From Clostridia bacterium (GTDB lineage: Bacteria > Bacillota > Clostridia > Oscillospirales > Acutalibacteraceae): a stretch of DNA of 60,107 bases. The notes beneath the pieces are model-generated. The model had not been told where the DNA came from. It was given only the letters and a program-made list of their open reading frames with translations, and ran no database searches. This document shows positions 43,142-52,473 of this stretch, in pieces (position 1 is the first letter of the stretch; each line of letters begins with the position of its first letter). Position numbers and translations under genes: made by a program. The stretch is from the NCBI GenBank assembly GCA_017520705.1, contig JAFXFF010000044.1, positions 1-60,107 on the forward strand, read 5' to 3'.

Positions 43142-43783
43142 ATGAAAAACACACCCGACAACCATACGATGGAAGCCTATCGGCGGCAGATGATGGAGAT
43201 GTACCGCCAAGCCACCCCCACTCCTTCCCCCATCACCGCAGAGGACAACTGGCTGGACAGCCGCTACCCCGAACCGAACATCGAACGGGACCGAGCGGCC
43301 ATCGCCCCTCCCCCGCCCGACCCTGAATCGGAACCGCAGCCCACACCCGAACCGGAACCGCAGCCCAATCCTACACCCACGCCGGCACCGGAACCCGCCG
43401 ATTTCGTAGGCTATCTGCGTGTGTTCGCCTTCACCGGCAGCGGTGCCGAGCCCATCGTGGGGGCGCGGGTGGTGGTCACCCGTCCCGACGGAAACGAGCA
43501 GACCGTCTACGCCAACCTCACCACCGATCGGGACGGTTTTACCCCCGTCATCGCCCTGCCGTCGGTGGATCCTGCCCTGACCCTCCGCCCGGGCACCGTC
43601 CAGCCCTACGTCACCTACGCCGTCCGCGTCACCGCCGACGGCTTTCAGCCGATTGAGCACAACAACATCCCCGTCTACGGCAACAATTACGTTACCCAGC
43701 CCGTAGCCATGACCCCCATTCTCCCGGGCGGGGACGCCGACAACACGCAGGAGTTCACCTCGGGTGGCCCTGCCAATTTGTAA
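43142..43783 (+). CDS. Proline-rich protein with Ig/carboxypeptidase-regulatory-like domain
   Basis: 213 residues. No signal peptide. Residues 1-50 are polar, residues 53-88 are a Pro/Glu-rich linker (PTPEPEPQPNPTPTPAPEP), and residues 89-200 look like a beta-sandwich of the carboxypeptidase-regulatory type (VGYLRVFAFTGSGAEPIVGA, RVVVTRPDGNEQ, PYVTYAVRVTADGFQP). ATG 43142 follows GGGAGGT with 6-nt spacing; the longer frame upstream lacks this. It leads a cluster with peptidoglycan-binding and SpoIID-like genes, so a spore-surface or cortex role is plausible, but the function is not established. Confidence 0.7.
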   Translation: MKNTPDNHTMEAYRRQMMEMYRQATPTPSPITAEDNWLDSRYPEPNIERDRAAIAPPPPDPESEPQPTPEPEPQPNPTPTPAPEPADFVGYLRVFAFTGSGAEPIVGARVVVTRPDGNEQTVYANLTTDRDGFTPVIALPSVDPALTLRPGTVQPYVTYAVRVTADGFQPIEHNNIPVYGNNYVTQPVAMTPILPGGDADNTQEFTSGGPANL

Positions 43784-43795
43784 AGGAGGCACGCC

Positions 43796-45208
43796 ATGAC
43801 CGGCACACCTTTTATCCCCCGCACCATCGTGGTGCATCTGGGCACCCCCTCCTCCAATGCGGAGAACGTCTACGTGGACTTCCCCGATTACATCAAAAAC
43901 GTGGCTTCCAGCGAGATCTATCCCACCTGGCCGGAGGCGGCGATGCGGGCCAACATCTACGCCCAGATCTCTTACGCCCTCAACCGCTACTATACCGAGT
44001 GGTATCGCAGTCAGGGCTACGATTTCGACATCACCAATTCCACCCAATTTGACCAAGCCTTTGTCCCGGGGCGGGAGATCTACGATACCGTCAGCAACAT
44101 TGTGGACGACATTTTTAACTCCTATGTGGTACGCCGCGGCAGCATCGAGCCCTACTTCACCCAGTACTGCAACGGCACCACCTCCACCTGCGAGGGCCTG
44201 AGCCAATGGGGTACCGTCCCCCTTGCCGAGCAGGGACTCGGTCCCTACGAGATCCTCACCCGCTTCTACGGCGACGACATTGACATTGTCACCGACGCCC
44301 CCGTGCGCAACGGGCAGCCCTCCTATCCCGGCCGAGCCCTGCGCCTCGGCGACTCGGGCAACGACGTCCAGCAGATACAGATTCGCCTCAACCGCATCTC
44401 CACCAACTATCCGAGCATCCCGAAAATCAATCCAACCAACGGCAATTTCGGGGTGGATACCGAAGCGGCGGTGCGTGCCTTTCAGCGCACCTTCCGCCTG
44501 ACGGAGGACGGCGTGGTGGGCTCGGCCACGTGGTACCGCATCACCTACCTGTTCAACGCCGTCAAACGGCTCAGCGAGCTGGACAGCGAGGGCATCCGCA
44601 TCGACGAACTGCCACGCGCCTTTGAACAACTCCTCTCCCGTGGTGACACGGGAGACGACGTACGCGTGATACAATATTACCTTGCCGTCATCGCCGCCTA
44701 TTACGACACCATTCCCGAAATTGAGGTCAACGGCGTCTTTGACGAGGCCACCGAGGCCGCTGTCCGCGCCTTCCAGCAGCAGTTCGGCCTCACCGTGGAC
44801 GGCCTGGTGGGAAGGCAAACGTGGCAGGCCATGGAGGATGCCTACGAAAGCATCCGCACCTCCACCGACCTCATTGACGGCGGCATTATCCTGTTCCCGG
44901 GTCGTGTATTACAGTCCGGTTTTCAGGGGGAGGACGTGGCCACCATTCAGGAATACCTGGCCTATATCGCCACCGTTTATCCCTCCATTCCTGCCCCTGC
45001 CGTAACAGGGGTCTACGGTCTGGAAACGGTGCAGGCGGTGGAGGCTTTTCAACGGGAGTTCGGTCTGGAGGAAAACGGCATCGTCGGCGTCACCACGTGG
45101 AATGCCATCGCCTCCCTCTATTCCGACCTACGCACCGGCAACGCCCAACAGTTGGGACAATACCCCGGTATGGTACTGAGTGAAAACACCGAGGAGGTGA
45201 GCGGATGA
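43796..45208 (+). CDS. SpoIID-like domain protein with three peptidoglycan-binding repeats
   Basis: 470 residues. Residues 1-165 resemble the SpoIID/LytB domain: [20 protein letters not shown] (conserved catalytic-type Glu), then YALNRYY, and [20 protein letters not shown]. SpoIID is a lytic transglycosylase. Three peptidoglycan-binding type 1 domains follow ([34 protein letters not shown], each ending FGL-type TxDGxVGxxTW). There is no signal peptide, so it may be laid down in the spore by the mother cell. It is 12 nt after the Ig-like gene and overlaps the next gene. Confidence 0.75.
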   Translation: MTGTPFIPRTIVVHLGTPSSNAENVYVDFPDYIKNVASSEIYPTWPEAAMRANIYAQISYALNRYYTEWYRSQGYDFDITNSTQFDQAFVPGREIYDTVSNIVDDIFNSYVVRRGSIEPYFTQYCNGTTSTCEGLSQWGTVPLAEQGLGPYEILTRFYGDDIDIVTDAPVRNGQPSYPGRALRLGDSGNDVQQIQIRLNRISTNYPSIPKINPTNGNFGVDTEAAVRAFQRTFRLTEDGVVGSATWYRITYLFNAVKRLSELDSEGIRIDELPRAFEQLLSRGDTGDDVRVIQYYLAVIAAYYDTIPEIEVNGVFDEATEAAVRAFQQQFGLTVDGLVGRQTWQAMEDAYESIRTSTDLIDGGIILFPGRVLQSGFQGEDVATIQEYLAYIATVYPSIPAPAVTGVYGLETVQAVEAFQREFGLEENGIVGVTTWNAIASLYSDLRTGNAQQLGQYPGMVLSENTEEVSG

Positions 45209-45744
45209 GCAGCTTACTGGACAACGACATCACGGTGGACAGCCGCCCGTACATCATCGAATTGCAGGGCTATCTGCGCACCATCCAGCGCACCCGTCAG
45301 GGGAGCACCACCGTGCCGCAGGACGGCTACTACGGTCCTGCCACCACCGAAGGGGTACGGCAATTCCAGCAGGAGGAGGGCCTGCCCCCCACAGGCCGCG
45401 TGGACGCCGCCACGTGGGACGCCCTCTACCGCGCCTACACCGCCATCACCGCGGCGGCACAGCCCCCCACCCCCATCGTGGGCAAGGGCAGCACACCTCT
45501 CAAAGAGGGCGATCAAGGCGACCCTGTGCTGTTTCTCAACGCCATGATTGGGCGTCTGGCACGGGTATACAACAATCTGCCCTACACCCCGCCCGATGAC
45601 CGCTACACCCCCGCCACCGCCTTCGCGGTGCGAGGGATTCAGGAATGGGCGGGCTTACCCGTCACAGGCGAGACCGACACCGCCACGTGGGACGCCATCG
45701 CCACGTTGTATAACACCATTCCGCAGGAGGCCCTCTTTGAATAA
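45205..45744 (+). CDS. Protein with two peptidoglycan-binding domains
   Basis: 179 residues made of two peptidoglycan-binding type 1 repeats ([11 protein letters not shown] ... [19 protein letters not shown] ... DAATWDALY, then [15 protein letters not shown] ... [11 protein letters not shown]) joined by a Pro linker. It has no signal peptide and no catalytic domain. It overlaps the SpoIID-like gene by 4 nt and probably works with it. The stop overlaps the start of the flippase gene. Confidence 0.8.
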   Translation: MSSLLDNDITVDSRPYIIELQGYLRTIQRTRQGSTTVPQDGYYGPATTEGVRQFQQEEGLPPTGRVDAATWDALYRAYTAITAAAQPPTPIVGKGSTPLKEGDQGDPVLFLNAMIGRLARVYNNLPYTPPDDRYTPATAFAVRGIQEWAGLPVTGETDTATWDAIATLYNTIPQEALFE

Positions 45745-47269
45745 GCAAGCGTTTTACAAAAACACCGCGGTGATGACCGCCACCTCCCTGCTGTTGCGGC
45801 TCTTGGGCATTGTCTTTCGCATCTTCATCTCCAATCGGGTTGGTGCGGAGGGGATGGGATTATACCAACTGGTATTCTCGGTTTATATCCTCGGCGCCAC
45901 CTTTGCCACGGGAGGGCTCACCACCGCCATCACCTGCTTAGCGGCGGAGCGCATGGCCCGTTCGGACGCCAAAGGTGTCCGCCGCCTGATGGGGCTGAGC
46001 GTGGCGCTGTGCCTCGCCATCGGGGGGATATCGGCGTTGCTCCTCTACCTTGGCGCGCCGTTCATCGGCAGGTGGATGGGCGACACCCGTGCCGTGTCCG
46101 CCCTGTCGGTCAGCGGCATTGCCCTGCCCTTCATCGGCGTCTCTGCCTGCATCAAGGGCTACTTTATGGCGCGGCGGAGGGCCTGGCCGCCCTGCCTTTC
46201 CCAGCTCGTGGAGCAGGCGGTGCGCATCGGCGGCATTCTTTGGATGCTGTCCGCCCTCTGGGACGGCTCACTGGAGCAGGCCTGCCTCATCATCATTCTG
46301 GGGGATGCCCTCTCCGAGACGGTGGCCTGTCTGTATCTGCTGTTGGCCTATCGTCGGGACGGTAAGCAGCTGCCGTCGGCAAGCAAAAGTACCGCTACCA
46401 AACTGCTCCGCCCCCTCTTACACATCGCCCTTCCCCTCACAGCAGGGCGCTATCTCACCACCGCCTTACGCACGGTGGAAAACTTTCTCGTTCCCGCCCG
46501 TCTGACCCTCTACACCCACTCAGACGCCCTGTCGCTGGCGCAGTTTGGTGCCGTAAAGGGGATGGCCTTGCCACTCATCTTTTTCCCATCTGCCCTGCTG
46601 ATGACCTTATCGGGACTGTTGATTCCCGAATTGTCCGACGCCCACGCCCTGGGACAGCGGCGGCAGGTCACCCGACTGGTGGAACGCACCCTCCACGTCA
46701 CCCTGCTGGGCGCGATTTTGGTGGGTGGTGTGTTCACCGCCTTAGGGCGCACCTTGGGTGATTTGCTCTACCACGACTCATTGGTGGGTCTGCTGCTTCA
46801 AATTCTCGGCCCCCTCACCCCTGTGATGTATCTGGACAGCGTGGTTTCCGGAATGCTGAAGGGATTGGGGCAGCAGGTGCATTCCTTGTGGTTTTCGGTA
46901 GCGGATTCAGCGGTGCGCCTCGCCCTCATCTATCTGTTGCTCCCCCGTTTCGGGTTGACCGGCTTTCTGTATGTGATGCTGGTGAGCAACCTGCTCACCG
47001 CCACCCTCAGCACCTCCCGTCTGCTGGCCGTCAGCCGCACCCCGATGAACTGGGGGCGGTGGGTGATCCGCCCCCTCTTTGCGGCGGCGGTGGCCGGCTG
47101 TTGCGTGTGGTTTTTGAATCGTCTTATTCCCACCGCCCATGGCCTTTCCGCCGTTCTGCCTCAAGGCGCCATCTTTGTTGCCGCCTATTGCCTGCTGCTC
47201 CCCCTCATCGGTTGCTTCACCCGTGAGGAATGGCGGGAATTGACCGCAAAAAAGGCCGCTGTCGGCTAA
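45737..47269 (+). CDS. SpoVB/MurJ-type polysaccharide flippase
   Basis: 510 residues with about 12-14 transmembrane helices. It starts at TTG 45737 ([20 protein letters not shown]) 6 nt after GGAGG, overlapping the previous stop; the longer frame is out of frame with it. The N-terminal [25 protein letters not shown] stretch is typical of SpoVB-like members of the MOP superfamily, which move lipid-linked cell-wall precursors. With three wall-binding genes before it, a role in spore cortex or envelope assembly is likely; an ordinary polysaccharide flippase is the alternative. Confidence 0.85.
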   Translation: MNKQAFYKNTAVMTATSLLLRLLGIVFRIFISNRVGAEGMGLYQLVFSVYILGATFATGGLTTAITCLAAERMARSDAKGVRRLMGLSVALCLAIGGISALLLYLGAPFIGRWMGDTRAVSALSVSGIALPFIGVSACIKGYFMARRRAWPPCLSQLVEQAVRIGGILWMLSALWDGSLEQACLIIILGDALSETVACLYLLLAYRRDGKQLPSASKSTATKLLRPLLHIALPLTAGRYLTTALRTVENFLVPARLTLYTHSDALSLAQFGAVKGMALPLIFFPSALLMTLSGLLIPELSDAHALGQRRQVTRLVERTLHVTLLGAILVGGVFTALGRTLGDLLYHDSLVGLLLQILGPLTPVMYLDSVVSGMLKGLGQQVHSLWFSVADSAVRLALIYLLLPRFGLTGFLYVMLVSNLLTATLSTSRLLAVSRTPMNWGRWVIRPLFAAAVAGCCVWFLNRLIPTAHGLSAVLPQGAIFVAAYCLLLPLIGCFTREEWRELTAKKAAVG

Positions 47270-47285
47270 CCGACAGCGGCCTTTT
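47251..47285. terminator. Bidirectional terminator
   Basis: Perfect stem AAAGGCCGCTGTCGG / CCGACAGCGGCCTTT, loop CTAA, with A and T runs at either side. It overlaps the end of the flippase gene and ends the convergent minus-strand lipoprotein gene. Confidence 0.93.
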
Positions 47286-47292
47286 CCACGTC

Positions 47293-48789
47293 TTATATCA
47301 GGTTTTCGTGTCCATCCGCAGGAGGCTCCAACCCCTCGGGAGGTTCCACGCCCTCAGGCAGTTCCGGTCTTTCACCGGTGGGTCTGCCGGGACGCTCACC
47401 CTCCGGCTTTTCGGGTCTTTCGCCGTTGGGCGGTGCCATACCGCCGGGACCAAAGCCACCCTGTCCGTTACCGGATTGCAGTTGGATGTCACCATCCCAC
47501 ACGGTATAGCCTTCCTCCTCCATCACGGGAGAGGACACAACGAGGATGGAATACGCATTGGCGATGGTAGTGGTGTACACCATCTTACCGTCCTTATCCT
47601 TCAACGTAATCACGCTACCGGTATTGGAGCGGTTGCCGGAGTAGGTGGTGTAAGCCTGACCACCACTCTCGATGCGATCCAGCATATTACCGCTGGCGAT
47701 GACGGTGCCGCCATTGATGTGGATGCCCTTGTCCGAGTCGATGCCGGCATCGCCGCTGAAACCGCAGGCCTGCGCCACCACAATGCCGCCGTTGATCACC
47801 AGCCAACCGTTGGAGTCGATGCCGTCACCCTCGCCGGTGGAGCCGTTGACCACGATGGACAGCCGACCGCCGTTGATGGTGGTGACGGAAATGTTATCCT
47901 CGTTGGTGTTGATGCCGTCGTTACCCGACTCGATATCGATGATACCGCCGTCGATGGTCAGGTGGAGTTCGGAGTCCAAGCCCTCGTTTTCGGCTTGGAT
48001 GGTCAACTTGCCGTTACCGTTGCCCTTGTTGCCGCCCTGAATCCGCATAGATTTTTTGGAATAGAACGCTGCATCGTACTTGTGCAATTTCTTGGCATCT
48101 GCTACCGCCGTACCATCCTCGGTCAGCTCCACCGTACCGGGCTTATAGATCCGGGCCACGTAGGAGCCGTTCACCTTGTTTTCGCTGTTGTTGGCGAGGA
48201 TCACCCGCGCACCGGCGGCGGTGAGATCCACGTCCTTGGAGGCGGTTTCCTCGTCCTTGCTGCCGCACTCATAGACGTTATAGAAGATGACCGCCGGCGC
48301 CACCTCACAGGTGATGTCCACCCCATCCAGCACCAGCGTCACCACCGCGTTGGGGTCCTCCTCGGCATCCTCGCCTAAATCCACCGCAATCTGTCCCTTG
48401 GACAGTTTGCCGCTGAGCACATACTGCCCCGCCTTGGTGATATGCACCACGGTGTGAGCATCTGCCTCCGCCTTGGTGTGGGCGTCCGCGTCGGTACCCT
48501 CACCGTAGGTGAAATCCTTGCCACTCTCGTAGTACACAATATCGTTGGCGGCATAAACTGCTTGGCTCGTATCTGCCGAAATCACCTCACCGTCCACGGT
48601 GATACCATCATCGGACAATTGAATTTTCACGCCATCATAGGTTTCCTCGGTGTCGTCAAACGACTCAACCATCAGATTTTCACCCTCTTTTGGCGTTTCG
48701 TCCTCTTTCTGCGGCGATTGCTTGCCGCAGCCCATCGTCCACACTACGATCAATACCAAAATCAATGCCAGGGAAATCCATTTTTTCAT
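47293..48789 (-). CDS. Carbohydrate-binding domain lipoprotein (Cthe_2159-like)
   Basis: 498 residues. Lipoprotein leader (MKKWISLALILVLIVVWTMGC). The middle has right-handed beta-helix repeats rich in Gly/Asn/Asp (DGGIIDIESGNDGINTN, NGGRLSIVVNGS, NGGIVVAQACG, GIHINGGTVIASGN). These resemble the Cthe_2159/DUF4353 family, members of which bind pectin and cellulose and need calcium. The C-terminus is Pro/Glu/Gly-rich (PEKPEGERPGRPTGERP). ATG 48789 follows GGAGGGCG. It probably displays a polysaccharide-binding fold on the surface. Confidence 0.78.
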   Translation of the reverse strand: MKKWISLALILVLIVVWTMGCGKQSPQKEDETPKEGENLMVESFDDTEETYDGVKIQLSDDGITVDGEVISADTSQAVYAANDIVYYESGKDFTYGEGTDADAHTKAEADAHTVVHITKAGQYVLSGKLSKGQIAVDLGEDAEEDPNAVVTLVLDGVDITCEVAPAVIFYNVYECGSKDEETASKDVDLTAAGARVILANNSENKVNGSYVARIYKPGTVELTEDGTAVADAKKLHKYDAAFYSKKSMRIQGGNKGNGNGKLTIQAENEGLDSELHLTIDGGIIDIESGNDGINTNEDNISVTTINGGRLSIVVNGSTGEGDGIDSNGWLVINGGIVVAQACGFSGDAGIDSDKGIHINGGTVIASGNMLDRIESGGQAYTTYSGNRSNTGSVITLKDKDGKMVYTTTIANAYSILVVSSPVMEEEGYTVWDGDIQLQSGNGQGGFGPGGMAPPNGERPEKPEGERPGRPTGERPELPEGVEPPEGLEPPADGHENLI

Positions 48790-48881
48790 CGATATGCGCC
48801 CTCCTTGCTTCAATTTGCCATCCACAATATACCATCTACTTTTAGCGATTTTATGTTGATTTTATAAACTTTTTGTAAACC

Positions 48882-48918
48882 AAAAAGGCGCTGTCAACTA
48901 ATCGACAGCGACCTTTTT
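48882..48918 (-). terminator. Terminator at the end of the alkD-like gene
   Basis: Stem AAAAAGGTCGCTGTC / GACAGCGCCTTTTT (one bulge), loop GATTAGTT, overlapping the stop codon at 48898; U-rich on the minus strand. Confidence 0.85.
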
Positions 48919-49587
48919 CAACGTTTTCAAATACGCTTTCTGTTCCGCGGTGACCCGATAACTCTCCACCGCTTTTTGGATGGTTTTATTATGCGTCCAA
49001 TGCGGCAACCGCCCCTCTTCGATATAGGGCAACGTTGCCTCGTACTGTTTCGCCAGTGCCGTGGCAAAATACCACGCCACCATCATCCGCACGTAGTATT
49101 CCTCGCGGTCCACAGCAGCCACCCAATCGAGATATGCCGCGTCAAACCGCTCATCCAGAAAATACCGCTGCAGCATCCCGATGCCGAATCGCACGGTGTA
49201 CGGAAGGTCTGACGCCATCCATTCAAGGATTTTTACCAACACTTCTTCGGGATACTTTTTGAGCACCTTAGGCGACCATCCGTCGCAGGTGGACCAGTTA
49301 TCCACGTAGGGCAAAAAAGCATCGATAGCGGCGATGCAAGCGTCATAATCCTGAATCTGCTCCACCAAAAAGGCATGGAGATTGTTCTCCTCGTAGTAGG
49401 TGTGGGGCAGGTCGCGGAGAAAGGCCTCCGCCTCGGCAGTACCCGCCAATTCTTTCGCCAATTTCCGCAGAATCGGCGTTCGCACGCCGATGATGCGTGC
49501 AGGATCCACCGATGGCAACAGCGGCGTCTGAAACCGTCGGTATTGCTCGTCCGCCAGCGTAAACAGCCGCTCGGTCACGGCGCTCAT
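48898..49587 (-). CDS. DNA alkylation repair protein (AlkD-like)
   Basis: 229 residues of HEAT-like helical repeats. AlkD removes 3-methyl- and 7-methylpurines. Conserved phrases include VRTPILRKLAKEL, YYEENNLHAFLV, YVDNWSTCDGWSP (Asp and Trp of the active surface) and REEYYVRMMVAWYF (arginine). It overlaps the rarA stop as ATGA, so the two are coupled. Confidence 0.9.
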   Translation of the reverse strand: MSAVTERLFTLADEQYRRFQTPLLPSVDPARIIGVRTPILRKLAKELAGTAEAEAFLRDLPHTYYEENNLHAFLVEQIQDYDACIAAIDAFLPYVDNWSTCDGWSPKVLKKYPEEVLVKILEWMASDLPYTVRFGIGMLQRYFLDERFDAAYLDWVAAVDREEYYVRMMVAWYFATALAKQYEATLPYIEEGRLPHWTHNKTIQKAVESYRVTAEQKAYLKTLKKVAVD

Positions 49588-50849
49588 TTCTTAATGTCCT
49601 TCCAATAGGCGGCAAAGGCCTGCTCGGTCTTGTTATCACCGGGGGTGTAGTAGACGGTGTCCTTAATGGCGTCAGGAAGATATTGCTGCTTGACCCAATG
49701 CCCGTCAAAGTCGTGGGGATACTGGTAGAATTGCCCCTTTTTCTCCACCTCGTCGCCGTCGTAGTGCTTATTCTGCAGCTGCCGCGGCACAGAGCCGCTT
49801 CTGCCTGCCTGCACGTCCGCCATGGCGTGATTGATGGCGTTATACACCGCGTTGGACTTAGGTGCCTGACACACCAACACCACCGCGTTAGCAAGGGGAA
49901 TCCGCGCTTCGGGTAGCCCCACCTGCAGGGCGGTGTCCACCGCCGCCTTGACGATGGGGATAATTTGGGGGTAGGCCAAGCCCACGTCCTCGTTGGCGCA
50001 CACCAGCAGACGGCGGCAAGCCGAGGGCAGATCTCCCGCCTCCAACAGCCGCGCTAAATAATGGAGCGCCGCATCGGGGTCGGAGCCCCGCATGGACTTT
50101 TGATACGCCGACACGATGTCGTAGTGCTCGTCACCCTCCCGATCGTACCGCATAGCGCTGCGCTGAGCAAGCTGTTTCGCCGTCTCCAGCGTCACCAGCA
50201 CGCCGCCGTCAGGGGTGGTCTCACCCGCCAGCGCGCACAGCTCCACCGCGTTGAGGGATTTGCGCACGTCACCGCCGCAGGAGCGGGCGATGTGCTCGCA
50301 CACACCCTCCTCCACGGTGATGGAACTACCGCTTTCCTCCCGCAGGAAGGCAAAGCCACGCTCCACCGCCTTTTCGATGTCCTCTACGTCCACAGATTTG
50401 AACTCAAACACCGTGGAACGGGACAGAATGGCGTTGTATACGTAAAAATAGGGGTTCTCGGTGGTGGACGCAATCAGGGTGATGCGCCCATTCTCGATAT
50501 ACTCCAGCAGGGTCTGCTGCTGCCGCTTGTTGAAATACTGAATCTCATCCAAATAGAGGAGAATGCCGTTCATCCCCGCAAAGGTGTCCAGCTCCTCCAC
50601 CACCGCTTTGATATCCGCCGTGGAGGCGGTGGTGCCGTTGAGCTTATGCAGGCGCATATCCGTCTGCTGGGCGATGATGCGCGCCACCGTGGTCTTGCCC
50701 ACACCTGAAGGGCCGTAGAAAATCAGATTGGGGATGCGACCCGATTCCATGATGTTGCGCAGAGCCTTGCCCTCGCCCAAGATATGCTGTTGACCCACCA
50801 CTTCGTCCAGCGTGGTCGGGCGGATGCGGTCAGCCAAAGGCGTATTCAT
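49584..50849 (-). CDS. rarA: Replication-associated recombination protein A (RarA/MgsA)
   Basis: 421-residue AAA+ ATPase that acts at stalled replication forks. Walker A is FYGPSGVGKTTVARI, Walker B LLYLDEIQYFN, sensor 1 ASTTENPYF, and the C-terminal MgsA tetramerisation domain (RSGSVPRQLQNKHYDG and PHDFDGHWVKQQYLP) is complete. It has its own consensus promoter. Confidence 0.95.
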   Translation of the reverse strand: MNTPLADRIRPTTLDEVVGQQHILGEGKALRNIMESGRIPNLIFYGPSGVGKTTVARIIAQQTDMRLHKLNGTTASTADIKAVVEELDTFAGMNGILLYLDEIQYFNKRQQQTLLEYIENGRITLIASTTENPYFYVYNAILSRSTVFEFKSVDVEDIEKAVERGFAFLREESGSSITVEEGVCEHIARSCGGDVRKSLNAVELCALAGETTPDGGVLVTLETAKQLAQRSAMRYDREGDEHYDIVSAYQKSMRGSDPDAALHYLARLLEAGDLPSACRRLLVCANEDVGLAYPQIIPIVKAAVDTALQVGLPEARIPLANAVVLVCQAPKSNAVYNAINHAMADVQAGRSGSVPRQLQNKHYDGDEVEKKGQFYQYPHDFDGHWVKQQYLPDAIKDTVYYTPGDNKTEQAFAAYWKDIKK

Positions 50850-50883
50850 CGGTCATCCCTCCTTTTCGTTCGTTATCCCCTAC

Positions 50884-50912
50884 ATCATACAAAAAAAGCA
50901 CCCCGATGTCAA
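50884..50912 (-). promoter_or_regulatory. Promoter for rarA-alkD operon
   Basis: Perfect TTGACA and TATGAT with a 17-nt spacer on the minus strand, divergent from the nth promoter 12 nt away. Confidence 0.8.
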
Positions 50913-50924
50913 GGATTACCTCGA

Positions 50925-50954
50925 TTGACACGGGAGTGTTTTGTGTGATATAAT
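50925..50954 (+). promoter_or_regulatory. Promoter for nth
   Basis: Perfect TTGACA and TATAAT with an 18-nt spacer, about 33 nt upstream of the nth ATG. Confidence 0.82.
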
Positions 50955-50987
50955 CGCAATCGAAATAGGACGAAAGGAAGTGGGAAT

Positions 50988-51623
50988 ATGACCAAAAAAC
51001 AGCGTGCCATCGCCGCCGTAGAGGGGCTGAAAGCCGCTTATCCCGAGGCGATCTGCTCCTTAACAGCCGAAAACCCCCTACAACTGCTCATCGCCACCCG
51101 TCTGTCTGCCCAATGCACCGACGCACGGGTGAATCTGGTCACCCCTGCCCTGTTTGCCCGTTTTCCCACCCTGGATAACCTGGCGGACGCCGACCCCGAG
51201 GAGGTGGGCGCATACATCCGCTCCTGCGGTCTGTACAAGACCAAAGCGCGGGATATCGTGGCCATGTGCGGTATGCTCCGCGACGTCTACGGCGGAGAGA
51301 TTCCCGACACGGTGGAGGAGCTGACGAAGCTCCCCGGCGTAGGGCGCAAGACCGCCAACCTGGTCTGCGGCGATGTCTACGGCAAACCCGCCGTGGTGGC
51401 GGACACCCACTGCATCCGCATCACTGGCCGTCTCGGCCTCACCGACGGAACCAAAGACCCCTACAAGGTAGAGATGCAACTGCGCAAAGTTCTCCCCCCG
51501 GACGAGAGCAACGCCTTCTGCCATCGCCTGGTGCTGTTCGGGCGGGACACCTGCTCCGCCAGGTCACCTAAGTGCGGCGAGTGCCCTTTACGGGAGTTCT
51601 GCCCCTCTGCGGGAAAGCAGTAG
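50988..51623 (+). CDS. nth: Endonuclease III
   Basis: 211 residues. Removes oxidised pyrimidines and nicks abasic sites. The helix-hairpin-helix is KLPGVGRKTANLVCG with the catalytic Lys; the catalytic Asp is in VVADTHCIRI. The C-terminal 4Fe-4S loop CSARSPKCGECPLREFC has the C-x6-C-x2-C-x5-C spacing. Its 3' end overlaps the converging membrane gene by 36 nt. Confidence 0.96.
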   Translation: MTKKQRAIAAVEGLKAAYPEAICSLTAENPLQLLIATRLSAQCTDARVNLVTPALFARFPTLDNLADADPEEVGAYIRSCGLYKTKARDIVAMCGMLRDVYGGEIPDTVEELTKLPGVGRKTANLVCGDVYGKPAVVADTHCIRITGRLGLTDGTKDPYKVEMQLRKVLPPDESNAFCHRLVLFGRDTCSARSPKCGECPLREFCPSAGKQ

Positions 51624-52016
51624 ACGGCTCACCCACCGACGGCACAGCCCATACAACGGACAAGCAAAGGCGCTGAGAAGCAGCCACAGCAAAGAATATC
51701 CCAAGCTCACCTGCCCCAGCAGGTGAAATCGCATTTCGCTGTAGTCCCACACCCCCAGCCGCAACCAGCGGTTGAGGATACAGCCGCTGACCAGCTCCAC
51801 CGCCGACACAGCGAGGGCACACAGCCCGCACCGCAGAGGTAGCGCCCATCGTTGCAATCGGGTATGGATCATCCCCATCAGTTCAAAGCACAACCCACCC
51901 ACAAAGAACATACTGACGTGACTGCGCCGCCGCCACATGAGCTCGATGAGCACGTACCCCACCCCACCGATGATGAACAGGCATAGATGCAACCATAGAT
52001 TTTTCTTTTTGAACAC
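51588..52016 (-). CDS. Putative ABC-transporter type IV / CmpB-like membrane protein
   Basis: About 142 residues with four predicted transmembrane helices (WLHLCLFIIGGVGYVLIEL, CALAVSAVELVSGCILN and others). It resembles the small 'putative ABC-transporter type IV' family of Firmicutes (pfam06541-like; GGVGYVLIELMWR and VELVSGCILNRWL). The GTG at 52016 follows GAGGGG with 7-nt spacing; the longer frame up to 52049 is less likely. No ATPase is adjacent. The last 36 nt overlap nth on the other strand. Function unproven. Confidence 0.65.
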   Translation of the reverse strand: MFKKKNLWLHLCLFIIGGVGYVLIELMWRRRSHVSMFFVGGLCFELMGMIHTRLQRWALPLRCGLCALAVSAVELVSGCILNRWLRLGVWDYSEMRFHLLGQVSLGYSLLWLLLSAFACPLYGLCRRWVSRLLLSRRGAELP

Positions 52017-52103
52017 CAAAACACCCCTCTTCTCCGAAACAGTATGCACGGTGAAGAAAGATGGTATACGGCGGAAACTTTTGTTTCTGCCGCCAAATTT
52101 CCC

Positions 52104-52132
52104 TTGCTTTTTCCAAAATGGTGTGATATACT
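52104..52132 (+). promoter_or_regulatory. Promoter of tRNA-Gly
   Basis: TTGCTT and TATACT with a 17-nt spacer, 17 nt upstream of the tRNA. Confidence 0.7.
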
Positions 52133-52149
52133 TTCCCTTGTTCCCATCT

Positions 52150-52223
52150 GCAGGGTTGGTATATCGGTATTACAGCGGCTTCCCAAGCCGTTAAGGCGGG
52201 TTCGACTCCCGTACCCTGCTCCA
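52150..52223 (+). tRNA. tRNA-Gly (anticodon CCC)
   Basis: 74 nt with encoded CCA. Acceptor GCAGGGT with ACCCTGC, anticodon stem GCGGC/GCCGT with loop TTCCCAA (anticodon CCC, glycine GGG), T-arm GCGGGTTCGACTCCCGT, discriminator T as usual for glycine. Confidence 0.95.
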
Positions 52224-52226
52224 AAA

Positions 52227-52261
52227 AATCCCCCGACACCATTCGGTGTCGGGGGATTTTT
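52227..52261 (+). terminator. Terminator of tRNA-Gly
   Basis: Perfect 14-bp stem (AATCCCCCGACACC and its complement), loop ATTC, followed by a T run. Confidence 0.92.
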
Positions 52262-52268
52262 CTTTGAA

Positions 52269-52365
52269 GCAGGGTACGGTCGTAGGAGAACCCGCTTAGT
52301 TTGCCGCAGGCAAACTATAGAAGGATGCGAAGCATCCGACGGGGTTCGACTCCCGTACCCACTCC
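52269..52365 (+). other. Degenerate tRNA-Gly-like structured sequence
   Basis: It begins GCAGGGTaCGG, like the 5' end of the tRNA-Gly upstream, and ends with GGGTTCGACTCCCGTACCC, a perfect 19-nt match to that tRNA's T-arm and acceptor. Between are two new perfect hairpins, AGTTTGCC-GCA-GGCAAACT and GGATGC-GAA-GCATCC, in place of the anticodon arm. It has no usable anticodon loop. It may be a decayed duplicate, an insertion remnant, or a structured small RNA. Confidence 0.55.
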
Positions 52366-52394
52366 TCCTTTTTATCTCAACTCACTCAATTTAA

Positions 52395-52423
52395 TTGAAA
52401 AACACAATTGTTTATGGTATAAC
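52395..52423 (+). promoter_or_regulatory. Promoter for CDP-alcohol phosphatidyltransferase gene
   Basis: TTGAAA and TATAAC with a 17-nt spacer, about 50 nt before the ATG. Confidence 0.65.
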
Positions 52424-52473
52424 CTGTTTAGATAAACTTGAACTTTCAAACAGTTAAATTTTTAGGAGAACAG

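Noticed and set aside
43028-44818. 596-codon open frame on the minus strand
   Set aside because: It is the shadow of the Ig-like and SpoIID/peptidoglycan-binding genes, which have ribosome sites and domains. The translation is low-complexity Gly/Val/Asp.
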